Under the pieces are notes generated by a model. The model was not told the origin of the DNA. It searched no databases and was given only the letters and a program-made list of their open reading frames with translations. From Melieria omissa (taxonomy: Eukaryota > Arthropoda > Insecta > Diptera > Ulidiidae), in contig OZ020269.1 of the NCBI GenBank assembly GCA_963971225.1, positions 81,320,450 through 81,384,449 on the forward strand: DNA of 64,000 nt, read 5' to 3'. Shown one piece after another: positions 47,791 to 59,828 of this stretch. The position numbers were made by a program, and so were the translations under genes. Each line of letters begins with the position of its first letter. The first letter of the stretch is position 1.

Positions 47791-48536
47791 GAATTTATTG
47801 CGGCATTTAAATTATTTTTCTTCTAAAAATACAAATAAATAAATATGCACATTGATACTTATAACTTAGTCTTGGCATGACTTCAGACTTTCTAATGTAA
47901 CAAAGAATGGATAAGGATCTAAGCTTTTCCACTATTGTATTATTACTCTCTTACAGAGTATTTAACACTTAGTGCTATGAATAATTTTGGGTTTCATAAA
48001 AGGTCTAAGAACTGGTAAAGTAAAAATATCTGAAAACGACGTTCTATAGATATAAAGAATGCTTATGGGCGGATCTAGAATAAAATAAAAAAATAATAAT
48101 AATAAAAAAGCAAATAAACTTAAGTCGGTCTTACTTACTTATTCAGTCTCTATGGAGACCACATTACATAATTTATGAACTGTATTTATCAGTTTTCTCA
48201 TACATAAAATTCCACTGTTTTGAGGCTGAAGTATCTTTTTTTAGGGTTAGCAGAGGTGCGAGTTGCCTTTTTTACCACACAGTGAACCAAAATCAAAAAC
48301 CTACTAAAATATTGTTTTTTGGATCAATATTATACAAAATGCCTAAACATTTTCGAATTAAACTCTCAGTTATATAAAATTTGATAATGTTTAAAAACTT
48401 TTCTCTGGTATAAGTATAACTCCACAAACATTTCATAACTTTCAAGTTTCATTCATTTACCCGCCTAATAAACACTTTGGCTAAGAGGAACTACTTCGGT
48501 TTAAGTGATTCGAGCTGAAATTTATTGCTAAAGCTC
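47791..48536. other. Non-coding DNA, no gene recognised
   Basis: AT-rich with AAT-repeat runs (about 48087-48110). Nothing identifiable. Confidence 0.4.
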
Positions 48537-48540
48537 TTAA

Positions 48541-49262
48541 CCCTTTCGCTATTTTGTTGCCATATGGCAACATGCTACTTTGTGGACGTCTGAACTTTCT
48601 GTGGTTTCAAGAATACATTTTTTGTTGGTCCTTAGAATAGTTTGAAGTTTAAAAAAGATACGAAATTAAAAAAACTGAATATTGAAGTTTAAAGAAGGGA
48701 AGTATACGCGTTTTTTAATGGTATATATATCTTGACATAGTAAAGGAAGAGGAAGCAGAACAATTAGATAACTTTTTAATCTGACTTTTTCTTTCAATAT
48801 AGATACCTTTTTTTTGAATTTTGGCTGAAGTAAATGAAGAAATATGAAGAAGTTTTAGGAAGAATACGAAATTGATAAACTGAATATTTAAGTTTAAAGA
48901 AGAGAAGTATACACGTTTTTGTAATGGTATATCTTGACATAGTAAAGGAAGAAGAAGCAGATCAATTTTTAATTTGCCGTTTTCTTTCAATTTAAATACT
49001 TTATTTTCTTTAATTTTGGCTGCAGTAAATGAAGAAATATTCAAATTTTCGTTATGCGTAAATAGTTTTATGTTTAAGTAATTATTACGGCCACAACGAT
49101 GTGGTTGCTCTCATAGAAAAACACTCTAAAACACAGGGTCCGAGTATAAAAATTAAAAAATTTCTTATGGAATGTTGCCAATATAACCAAATAGAAGCAT
49201 AAAACGTAATGTTAAATATTTAAAATTTTAACTTTCCCCAGTAAAAACCTGTATCGAAAGGG
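48541..49262. mobile_element. piggyBac-type MITE, family A, copy 2 (complete)
   Basis: TTAA at 48537-48540 and 49263-49266; ends CCCTTTCGCTATTTTG and CAGGTTTTTACTGGGG (reverse of the right side) with the shared terminus CCCTTTCG. The perfect palindrome GTTGCCATATGGCAAC lies at 48556-48571. Compared with copy 1 at 10441-10934 it is inverted and longer, because an internal segment of about 210 bp is tandemly duplicated: the unit with ACGAAATT, GAAGTATAC and CTTGACATAGTAAAGGAAG occurs from about 48660 and again from about 48868. Non-coding. Confidence 0.85.
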
Positions 49263-49266
49263 TTAA

Positions 49267-51822
49267 TAGGGTGAGCCGCAAAACTGCTATTGATGAATCA
49301 GATTCTAATAGTTTATGAGCTAACTAATGTGTTTGGGCTCATATTGTGTTTGGTACACTGATCATTAGAAAACTTCTACATAGCTACTCATTTGCCTATA
49401 CCTGTGCTGCATTTTTGATTTTTGCATTTATTTTTTTTTTTCATAAATTGATTCAAATGTAAGTAAAACCAAAACAAAGGTTTTACTATGTCACAGAAAT
49501 GTACCAAGTATAATAGTTATGCACTTTTGATATTTGGTACATTTCTTTACTTTCCAGTCAAAAATACATAAGTTTCGAGTGAAATCTTTAATACGATTTT
49601 TTAATGGGAGCTGGTTAAATATACGATTTGAGGAGCGGGTATTGTCTTAATGAAGAAGAATGAATGATGTTGTTTTGCCAAATCGCCACAGAATTAGATT
49701 TACAGTAGATTAGTTAGATTTAAAAGTCGCTACTTAGTGATTATTTGGGAATAGAAAGTGCTGTTGAAGTTGTTAAAAACTATCAGCGTTTTCATAATTT
49801 CAAATTAGCCTCACTTTTGTTGTTAAGGAATTTGATCTGAAGGATTTTCGGTTGCCATGTTCACAGAAGTCACACACAATCACACGAATCTAAGATTACA
49901 TACAACAACTTAACAATTCCATTCTCGCACCATAGAGCCGCATCTTTGGGCCATTTCGGACAACTAAAGCCAACCATTCCGGGCTGCGTTGAGCCGAAGC
50001 GCATCACGTTCCACCCAGGCAGCGAGCATTAAATCTTTTGCACGTTTTCGGTCGGCGACATGAGAAACAACACACATTTTATGATATTTCAATTTTGACA
50101 ATAGTGCGCTGATGTCGCCGGTCTGTGCTGCGAATAAATATGTTGTAAAATGTAAGAGAAAAGTATTTAAGTAGAATCAGCCACAACATCAAGCAAGGCT
50201 TAAGCGAAGTGGCGCGCAGATGAAAACACATGAAGACAGCAGAAAACTGGTAGAAAATGTAAAAGCGGACAGTAACACGAATGCGATGTGGACAAGCGTG
50301 GCCGGCATCGGAGCGGTAGGCGCTGGAGGTGTCGCGTGACATTTCCGTTTTCGTCGGCGTTGGCAGTAAAATATGTGCAATGCAATGTGCTCAGCGAGGA
50401 CAACAGCTTTCGCGGGAGCCGGAAAACGAACAGCAACGGGCACAACGCCGTATAGTGCTGAAGTCGATCCGCTTCTCAGGGATTTTATTGTTTAATTTGT
50501 AGGGCTGTCGTAAACGCTGCACAGACGCTTTCTGCAGTTCATTCGCGACGCCCAACTTGGCATGCGGCGGGCAGCGGGCGGCCCACTACTGCACATACCA
50601 CATGCCGCGTGTTTTACTTAACTAGGGATGTGCTTCGCATTCGCATCCGCAGCAGCGGAACATGAGCATTATTCCAAAAATTCCCATCCGCATTGAAAAT
50701 CTCTATTCGCATACGAACAAACGTAGCCTGGTATTACTAACAATAATTTTTGACAAAGTTTTTAATATAATTTGAACTGCACAATCCAGAGATTGGATGA
50801 AACAGAAATTAAATTTCAACAAAATTTCTAACAATTTTTCACTGCACACAGCATATCCCCAACTCGTTAATACTGCGCACTTCTGTACGACGTATTTTAT
50901 CATAGATTTAGAGATTTAGTCTTCAGTTACCCATTTGAAAGTATTTCGAATTGACATTCTGGCTTCACAGCCCAACGGCATCTATTGTCGTAGTACGTTA
51001 AAATATGCAGTTGTAGACAGAACCATCGATCTTCGAATTGCTTAATCCAATGTCAATCCAAGTTTTTTTCACCCCCTGGATTTTTTTCTTTTGTTTTAGT
51101 CTGCATTTAAAGCAATTAGTATATACCAATTATATTCTTCAATATGTAAAGTGTACCTCGGTGCACTCAATGCTTTCGAATATTTATTTAGATCTCGATT
51201 TTTGCCCTCCTTTTCTTAAATACTTAAATATCGTAAGCATGTACTAACAAGTTTACAGAAAATAAAAGTCACTTTCAGAAATTATGGTATTTATCAAGTA
51301 TTTTTATATGTTTTTAAACCCACATCTCCACCGTTGATAGTATTCTGGCTACGGCCCTGAATTACATACAAGCATACAAGTTGCCTGGTACCCAAAACCC
51401 ATAGCAACCACGGCAAGCAATAAGAACAACAACAGCATTAACAAGAAAAGAACGATAATAAAACAATAGCGACAACAGCACTAAGAGGAAAGTCAAGTGT
51501 GGTTACTACGAGTGTGGTATACACGCCTGAAGGATGTGTTACGTGCTCGAATTAACCTTTGCGGATAACGAAGGGGGTGACAGTGATAAAGCGGTTGTTG
51601 TGGGTTGTACTTTTTTCGGTGAAACATAAATGGGGAAAAGCTTCCTTATATGCGTTCAATGTTTTCACATTTTCCATAATGTTACCTTTTTCGATTGATC
51701 TCCGCGATGGCCTCTTTGCATGACTTTTCTGTTAAGACAGTGATGTCAACAATTAATGTAATTCCGCCTATTTCAACTCTACATTCTACTATACTTTTGA
51801 AGTTGCCAAGGAAGCAGTAATG
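49267..51822. other. Non-coding DNA, no gene recognised
   Basis: A GC-richer part at 49920-50600 has several overlapping short open frames on the minus strand but no recognisable product or good splice pattern. An AAC-rich run lies at 51427-51480. Confidence 0.4.
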
Positions 51823-52113
51823 ACGTTGTCAATAGGTGCTACTACGGTCTCGGCAGGCAACTGAGTAGCAGAGACCTCTCTCGACAGACTCTATAGAACG
51901 CTTATTCTGTCCATGTTCTTCTGTGGCGCAGAAGCATGGAAACTGTTTAAAGACATGGACGTTGCTCAGCGAATTAACATGCAGCAGCTACGCTGGCTTG
52001 GCCATGTCTGCCGTATGGACGATGAAGCTCCGGCGAAAAAGGTGTTCGAGGCGGTGGTTATAGGTCGACGGCCAGAAGGAGGCCGTGTCTCCGGTGGGTG
52101 GACCAAATTGTAG
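51823..52113 (+). pseudogene. LINE endonuclease/reverse-transcriptase C-terminal fragment
   Basis: From 51823 the plus strand encodes a broken GCYYGLGRQLSSRDLSRQT, followed after a stop and frame changes by CGAEAWKLF, then DMDVAQRINMQQLRWLGHV with CRMDDEAPAKKVFEAVV. This order (GL...L....LSR.TK, YGAEAW, QRI..QRLRWLGHV.RM) is typical of the region after the RT domain in insect LINEs. The segment between GAEAW and DMDV is shortened by deletion. Isolated relic. Confidence 0.75.
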
Positions 52114-53971
52114 AGGTAAGTATTTTTTAACAAAATACTTAAAAGTTTCCTCTTCAGGTTCTTTCAATTCAAAAAGTCGGTCGGTTTTCGAGCAGAGGCG
52201 CTGTAAGTAAATACATATAATACGGATATAAGAACATTAATAAACTATTTTATTTCAAGCAAGATGTAGACTCGCTTAGAAAAGTTAAGTTTACCAGTTG
52301 CGTGTGGCTCGGGAGATGATTAGGCATCATATAAATGATGATTAGATGAGAGATGATTAGCCATAACAACATTAACATTATTAGCCATTGATAGAATTTT
52401 CTCAATTTTCCTTCAGGACTTTTTCGATTTTTTATGCTGCCGGTTCTTATGTTGAAACCGCAGAATATTTAGAGCAGGATTCCAAAACAGCGCAAGCAAA
52501 CCAATCGAAATTATCACATTATTGATACGGTTGTCGAGTTCATGAGTTATAATAATACAAAATCAACAATCAATATCATGGAATCAGTATCATTAAATTT
52601 CAACTGTTTTTTTTTGTTTCGTGCAGTTTTTCGAGTTGGCTTGTGAGTGGTTCCTACTATAATATAAAGTACGTTCCCGGCTATAAAGTGAAATTGTGTC
52701 GAACTGTGCGCGCGGAAAAATTGTTTTTATTGCGCTTCAATGTTGTTGTTGATGTAGGTGTTTTTACAGTTTGCTGAGAGCTTTTATGATGACTTAAAAG
52801 CCACTTTTATTTTTTGTAATATGCGCCACTCGCGTGCTCACACGTGCGGCTTAACTCGTTGGCGACTCAAACAGCGACAATTTGCTTACTAAGGAAACTC
52901 TTAAATTTGCAATTGAAACACATTTTTTAATACTTGTGCTCGAGATAAAAACATTTTACTAAATGTCAAAACACGAAATATTAAAAAAAAATATTTTTGT
53001 TTTGTCAATATTTTTTATACATAAAAACTATTAAAATAATAAATAGTATGTTAATGTAAATAAGTAATGTAAGCAAAAGTAAAGTAAAGTAAATATGCAA
53101 ACGTTTTTATGTTCTCGATATGTGGACAACGAAAATGTAAAATATAAATTAAAAATCTATTTATAGAAAAAACACAAATAAAAAAAACTGTATTTTCCTA
53201 AAAAATAGTTGGTATATGGTAAAAATTCGTTTACAACGGAGACACAAAATAATGAAATATGACACTAACTTTTTTATTTTATGAACAAAATAAATGCACT
53301 TTGTTGTACTAAATGATTTTAAAAGATTGCAGTTTGTAAAAATTTCTTTTAATTTTGTTTTACTTTAATTTATGTGTCATAGTTGTTTTTAGTTTCGGAG
53401 TGTTCATAGTTTGTGCTGCATGCACTCGCTGTGTAAATTGCTCGCGTAAGGTTTGTCACCGACAATTACTGCACAGTTATTGTAATTAAAGTCGGTTTTG
53501 TTGCTGTTGCGTGCACCTTTAGGATTGTTGTGCATTTTGTTGCTATGCATATGTATAAATGTTGCTAACACGCTCAACTACCACTGCTGCTTCGGTGCGT
53601 CCTTTTCTACCTTGTTCTGCTGCAATAACAATAGGCGACTTGTTGTTGCCATCGTTGCAACAAAATCTCCAGCGTAAACATTGCCACGTGTACTTTTTCG
53701 CATTCTTACTGACAGCTTCAATTTAATGCTCTGCTCCCCCTCTACTTTGCCACCACCTTACTTTGTGCCATTCTACTTGCCACACGCGTTTCCTATCCGC
53801 TAATAGCAGCCAACGGCACAGCCACGGCCGCTGCTTCTGCTCCCACTTTGGCACCTATGAAATATTTCCGTCTGGCTCTTTCCTCTTGCGATTTCTTGAA
53901 GACATTACTTAGTGCCGCGGGGCGGGGCGGGAAGGGGGAAGCATATGCTGCTCGTTATTTAATTGACTCAC
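52114..53971. other. Non-coding DNA, no gene recognised
   Basis: Very AT-rich at 52900-53400 with AAAGTAAAGTAAAGTAAAT runs near 53078. GC-richer from 53560. Nothing identifiable. Confidence 0.4.
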
Positions 53972-54120
53972 CTGCAGTTTGTCATTGTGGCAAATTTTCG
54001 AGGGCGCGGACACGTTGTCGTTTGGCTCTTGAAATGTTTATTTGTTGCGCGTTGTTGGTGTTGTTGTTGGTGGTTTATGATGAGCGTTGTGACCGCTGTT
54101 AGAGCGGACAATGTGGCCAC
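53972..54120 (-). other. Weak candidate first exon on the minus strand
   Basis: On minus, CAACAACAACACC-rich leader sequence leads to CCACAATGACAAACTGCAG, directly followed by the donor GTGAGT at 53971. The ATG (53985-53983) has a good fly initiation context and would encode only M-T-N-C plus a split codon. No downstream exon was matched. It could be a 5' exon of prominin or another gene, or chance. Confidence 0.2.
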
Positions 54121-54269
54121 GGTGTGGGCTGCGGTGAAGCGCCGCTGGCTATTTTCGTTATTGTTATTGTTATTTTTGTTTCTGTTTCTGCTTGAAATTT
54201 ATTGCTTTAATTAATTGCAATTTGGTGTGCAATAAAAAGCATATATATATGTATATGCATATATATATA

Positions 54270-55909
54270 CAGCTGCGGTCAAAATAATAGTAGTACGCAT
54301 ACAACGAAAAGAAAATTAAGAAAAAATAATCTGCTTTTTTTTACAAATATTTATTTTGTATTTTTTTTAACAAGTTATATGTGTTAACAATGCAATCATA
54401 AAAGAAAACTTAAGAATTAAACTCAGTTTGGTTTGATTTAAATTAAATGCGTCAAAAGCTCCAAAATATGGACGGTCAAAAAAATAGTAGTTCGCTTTAC
54501 TTTCATAAAAATTAAGCAACAATTGTGTTTCATTTTAAAATATTTTGTGGTTAAATAGTAATAACGTAATGTTTCTTCAAATTAGTATTTAGTTGCGTGA
54601 CTGTTGTTTGGCTATTACTGCAGCACGGAGCCGATGCATTGAAATAACCAAATTTTCATATCTTTCTCTAGGGGCGTGGTCTACTGCTTCTCAAAGTTGA
54701 TTTTTATTTAAAAGATTATTGTGAGCAACTGCTCTCTTCACGTCACACCACAAATTTTTAATTATATTGAAGTCTGGTGATTGTGCGAGCCATTCCATAA
54801 CCCTAATCCTGCTTTTGCGAAGCTCCTTTCGTGCGACCTTTCTTGTATGCTTTAGGTTATAATCCTGTTGGAAGACCCAAAGCATTGGCGTTTTTTCACT
54901 GACATACGGTAGCACGATTTCCTGCAAAATTCGTACACATACACATCGATCCATCGTTTTCTTGATCAAATAAATAGCGCCACTCCATAAAACGTAGGAC
55001 ATGCATTTATTTATTCAGCATGTCTTACGTTTTATGGAGGTGGCGCTATTTATTTGATCAAGAAAACGATGGATCGATGTGTATGTGTACGAATCTTGCA
55101 GGAAATCGTGCTACCGTATGTCAAATAAATAGCGCCACCTCCATAAAACGTAAGACATGCATTTATTTATTGAGCATGTCTTACGTTGTATGGGGGTGGC
55201 GCTATTTATTTGATCAAGAAAACGATGGATCGATGTGTATGTGTACGAATCTTGCGGGAAATCGTGCTACCGTATGTCCGTGAAAAAACGCCAATGCTTT
55301 GGATCTTCCAACAGGATTATAACCGAAAGCATACAAGCAAGGTCGCATGAAAGGAGCTTCGCAAAAGCAGGATTAGGGTTATGGAATGGCTCGCACAATC
55401 ACCAGACTTCAATATAATTAAAAATTTGTGGTGTGACGTGAAGAGAGCAGATGCTCACAATAATCTTTTAAATAATAATCAACTTTGAGAAGCAGTAGAC
55501 CACGCCCCTAGAGAAAGATATGAAAATTTGGTTATTTCAATGCATCGGCTCTGTGCTGCAGTAATAGTCAAACAACAGTCACGCAACTAAATATTAATTT
55601 GAAGAAAAATTACGTTATTACTATTTAACCACTAAATCTTTTAAAATGAAACACAATTTTTGCTTCATTTTTATGAAAGTAAAGCGAACTACTATTTTTT
55701 TGACCGTCCATATTTTGGAGCTTTTGACGCATTTAATTTAAATCAAACCAAACTGAGTTTAATTCTTAAGTTTTCTTTTATGATTGCATTGTTAACACAT
55801 ATAACTTGTTAAAAAAAATACAAAATAAATATTTGTAAAGAAAAGCAGATTATTTTTTCTTAATTTTCTTTTCGTTGTACGCGTACTACTATTATTTTGA
55901 CCGCAACTG
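54270..55909. mobile_element. Fold-back Tc1-like element with two ~740-bp inverted arms
   Basis: Flanked by TA on both sides; ends CAGCTGCGGTCAAAATAA and its inverted partner TTATTTTGACCGCAACTG. The left arm (54270 to about 55014) and right arm (about 55171 to 55909) are near-perfect reverse complements. Each carries the last third of a Tc1-like transposase, pointing toward the outer ends. Between them two further short copies of the arm's inner edge lie in alternating orientation (55016-55121 forward, 55122-55175 inverted). No complete transposase gene is present. Confidence 0.9.
54691..55002 (-). pseudogene. Tc1-like transposase C-terminal fragment, left arm
   Basis: A 103-codon frame: FQQDYNLKHTRKVARKEL (Tc1 QD...KHT block with the second catalytic Asp) and VMEWLAQSPDFNIIKNLW (Tc1 W..QSPD.N.IE.LW block; the usual Glu is Lys here, so the DDE triad is not intact). 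The N-terminal DNA-binding part and first Asp are absent. The right arm holds a mirrored copy on the plus strand at about 55255-55487 with a stop in place of the first Arg-Lys stretch. Confidence 0.85.
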
Positions 55910-55911
55910 TA

Positions 55912-57003
55912 TATGTACATATGTATTTATTTTTAAGTGCGATAAATTGCACACAGGCAGCCACCGAACTCCCAACTATTTGTGTGAGTTAACGTGTGGT
56001 GTACGACCGGACAAATAATGAGTGCAACATTTTTGTAATTAATGGGAAATTGTTGAGTGTCCCGCTTTCATGGGTCGGCACACATAAATAAACGTGAATA
56101 AAAATACAAAAATACTTTTTGTATATACAAAAGCTTCTTTAAGGATTATAAAATGATGCACGATTGTAATGTCTGCACATGAAAGGAAATATTTTGCTGA
56201 TAGTTCGTTGGGTAAACCATTGTACTCTGTGGTGGCCTAAAAGAGTACTAAATGTATAATTAATCGTCTGGAAATGTATTCGTTTTTACAACGTAAGCCT
56301 AAAGGAAAGTAAAGTGAACAACAGCATAGTAACATTTCAACTATTATATTTATACCATCATAATTCATAACTTGATCAAGATATGAAGTATGTATGGTTA
56401 TACTGTCATACTGTCATACCTTGACCTCTGCTCTGATCAAGATATGAGTTATCTGTGCTTGTATCTGTGCTTGTAAATGACCTTGTCATCTAATAAGGGC
56501 TTAGAGAATATTCCAGAAAATGATCAAGAACAACCAATAAGACAATACAATACAAATACAATAAATTAAGACAATATACATTAGTCTTAATATCCGCTTT
56601 CAGACCATATCCCCTTGAGTTTTTAATAGTTTGTATTGTATCTTTGCCGATTCTCTTAATTGTTGACGACTTGCATAGTTGTTTGTCTAAAAATGTTAAA
56701 AAAAATACAAACTACGGTTTTTACTTGTTAAATTTCTGATGATCAATTTCCTGCTAACTTTGTTCTCCGAATGTTTGGTTTTTAACCGTTTTAATCTATA
56801 TTAACCCAATAACGAAGAGTCTTTCGAAGAGTCGCTCTGCTTCGATTAGACGTTCAGTTTCGGTTATCGGAAAACGTGCTCAATCCTAAACGGAAATTTG
56901 CATTGTATGGCCAAATAAAATTAAATAGTCGGTTAAAGATTTTATCGGTTATCAGATTTTTAAACTGACGGATTAACAATTAAAAACTTTTTCAAATACA
57001 TAC
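55912..57003. other. Non-coding DNA, no gene recognised
   Basis: AT-rich with short direct repeats (ACTGTCATACTGTCATACC near 56402, TGTGCTTGTATCTGTGCTTG near 56454). TTAACCCAATAACG at about 56802 has no inverted partner. Confidence 0.4.
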
Positions 57004-57420
57004 TACTGTGGACAAAAAATAGTAATTGTTCATCATTTTAAAATTCTTTATTTATTCTTCCAAATCTATTTCTTCCCCCTCAAAGTAGTCCCCCCGGCCC
57101 CAAAACACTTGTGCCAACGTTTTTTCCAATCCTCGACCCAATTGTTAAAGTCAATTTCCGGAATAGTCTTCAATGCGCGTAGCGATTGACGTTTAATGTC
57201 TTCAATTGATTCAAAACTGTTTCCCCGGAGCGCTGGTTGTGGAAGGAACGATATTGGTTGAATTTTTTGGCGAAACACTAACGAAGAATAAATTTTTTTT
57301 GGAACCAATCGTGCTTTCACTTTTCTTAGGCCCAAATGATCCTTTAAAATGGTTTTCACTGATCCTTCCGATATTCCAACGATGCCGGAAAGACTATACT
57401 AAACATTAATAATTATTTTG
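57004..57420 (-). mobile_element. Internally deleted mariner element
   Basis: Minus-strand frame 57359-57066: KTILKDHLGLRKVKARLVPK is the mariner helix-turn-helix region, followed after about 30 residues by NSFESIEDIKRQSLRALKTI and VEDWKKRWHKCF, the mariner C-terminus. The catalytic middle (about 200 residues) is missing, yet the frame stays open across the joint. Next to the 3' end the sequence ACTACTGTGGACAAAAAATA resembles a mariner terminal repeat; the opposite end was not found. Confidence 0.7.
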
Positions 57421-58052
57421 ATGTGACAGACAGACACAGACACAGATGTCACTGAGAGTCATACCAACCTAGAAAAAAAAGATTTCATATCCGCACAAAT
57501 AGCTACTAACTGTACAGTCCACTAATGTCGATATGTAATCGCAAGAGTAACTTTCGACCTATGCAGATAATTAAGTTCTTAATAACAATAATAATCCAAC
57601 ACAACTACGATTTTCTTGTGTTGCATTAAGGTGTATTGTAAAAGGATGTGTTGCGCCGAGAAGGAGGCAACACCGATGTGAAAATCTACATTATAATTAA
57701 CATAGGGTATCAGAATCACTTTTTAGCAATCTTCGTCTGTAAATCCGTTGGCTTGTCCGTCTGTGAATAGGATAGTTTGCTCAAGAGCTCTTGAACTAGA
57801 GAAGAACTAGAGAAATATGTTAGTTTACTGTAAACACATTTTTACATTGGAGATCCAAAGAATTGGTTTAAAAAAGGATGTAAAGGGTGAAGGGTATCAC
57901 ATAAGATGTATTCCATCAATTCTGGCTTTGCAAAAGTTCTCGCAACCTCACTTGACTTCGACCCCTTTTAATCAGACAAAACCAAATTTTTACCATTACC
58001 TTATTAAAAAATTTTCAATTTAGTAACGTTTGGTTTCGGCAGCAATTCTCTT
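57421..58052. other. Non-coding DNA, no gene recognised
   Basis: Contains ACAGACAGACACAGACACAG at about 57426 and a CGTCTGT...CCGTCTGTGAATAGG stretch near 57730 that may be an old repeat. No coding signal. Confidence 0.35.
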
Positions 58053-58056
58053 TTAA

Positions 58057-58298
58057 CCCTTTGAGTACATTTGACGAGTGAGACTCGTCATGTGTTTACT
58101 TGGGCGAAGTTACGGTGGACGAGTCTGACTCGTCATCTGAGTTTGATAAGTAGGCGTTGATTTTATATATATATTTATATCACCAATATAAGCATATTCC
58201 AAATTAAATGTATTACTCTTACATATTAATCCATATAGCAAAAAATTAAATCCGTTCCATATGCATAAAAGTCTCCAAATAATTCCGTACTCAAAGGG
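58057..58298. mobile_element. piggyBac-type MITE, family C, 242 bp
   Basis: Perfect TTAA at 58053-58056 and 58299-58302 and perfect 12-bp inverted ends CCCTTTGAGTAC / GTACTCAAAGGG. Two related interrupted palindromes lie inside the left end: GACGAGTGAGACTCGTC (58073-58089) and GACGAGTCTGACTCGTC (58118-58134). The interior is AT-rich with no ORF. Confidence 0.9.
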
Positions 58299-58302
58299 TT
58301 AA

Positions 58303-59380
58303 GCAGTTTTTTGTCTTTCTATGTGGTATCCCTTAGTCGTATATCGTTTGGCCGCATAGATTCTTTACAAAATATATAGTCACATGAAGAACCCGAATCT
58401 GATGGAGAAACAGAATTGCGAAAACAACTCGATTTTTTTTTAACCTAAAACTTGAATAATTTACTTGGCCACATGGTACTAAAAGAGGCTAGGCGACGGC
58501 CAAATGTTGGGGTTTCAAGTTGGCAAACAGACATTTATGGCTCGCAGGAGTTTAAGATGATTGATCTGAATGTCTTCATCGACACCAACCAGCAGAGTAC
58601 ATGTGTATGTGTGTATGCATGTGGTGTGGCGTGGCTTCCCTGTAGGAATTCGGACTGGTCCAAATGTAGTTTTTCAACTGGTTGCTTGTCAACCATAGCT
58701 GACTGTAGAACCAATTTGTTTCATTGGAGCGAACTCACAGTTTTAACATGTCCTAGGCGACAGTCAATTGTCCCCGTCTGCATCCATTTGAAATTAGTCC
58801 AAAGTTAGTCCCAAGTAAAACAGTTTTGAAACCAGTTGCGAAAGGAGTAATTTGAGAACTAGTTTATTCTGGGTTAGTTTTCTAACCAGTTGATTTTTAT
58901 AAAGGCAAATAAAACAGTGAAATTTTTAAATATTAATTTTATTTTTAAAATATTTTTAAAACAATGACAATACATCGCGAATGAAAAAGAAAATAAAGGT
59001 GCAAACAAAATTTCAGTTCTAAAAAATTTGAACTTGGACTTGACAAACTTCTGCCGAAAATGTTTGAGGCTTGACGCAACACTACTGACGCCTGCAATTA
59101 TGTATTTTTAATAATTTTGTCAATTATTATTAATTGTTATAATTAAAAAAAATAATAAATATTAACTGCTACATCAAAATGCTTTCTTTACAAAGTTACA
59201 TAAAAATTCCAATTGAAATCGTTCAAGTCAAAACGTGCAAATCGAGCGAGCCTCGAGTCATAGAGACAAACATGTTCGAAAAATGCAAAAATGACTACGT
59301 CGTCTTTTTAACAAAAGTATCATAAAATCAGATCCAACAGGGTTTTGTTGATTATTTCACCTTCTCGTCGTCTTTCTTAT
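58303..59380. other. Non-coding DNA, no gene recognised
   Basis: Moderately AT-rich; a 118-codon frame at 58452-58808 has no recognisable domain. Very AT-rich at 58920-59180. Confidence 0.35.
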
Positions 59381-59828
59381 TTTCATCTGCTCTTCTCGTC
59401 TATGAACGCGTACACGGAACGTGAACTGACTGATTTCTTCATTCGCTTACAGCTACAAAAGACCATTTGAAAAACCAAGAATTTTTGCAACAGATCCGAC
59501 CGGGATGCTGCACCACCAAATGGTCGCCGAGTGTAAACTGTTTGTGCAGAGCATCTGACGGCATTTGATCCGTGAAACGGCGGTGCCAAAGCGGCGCAGT
59601 GGTGGCCGTGCGGGGTGTTGCCGCACACGTGCTCGTACGGATAACAATGCAAATATCAACATGACGACGGCATCGGCGGCAGAGCTCACAAGCCAAATAT
59701 TAAATGTCACTCTGTAAAGTCGGGCGCGCGACGTGCAGCGGTGGGGTAGGAGGCACGCTCGAGTGCTCGTGTAAACAACTCGGCAAATAAAAGCACATAG
59801 ATAGAACATCAAATGGCACTGAACTTAC

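Noticed and set aside
54239..54270. AT-repeat run beside the fold-back element
   Set aside because: Simple TATA microsatellite; a likely insertion target rather than part of the element.
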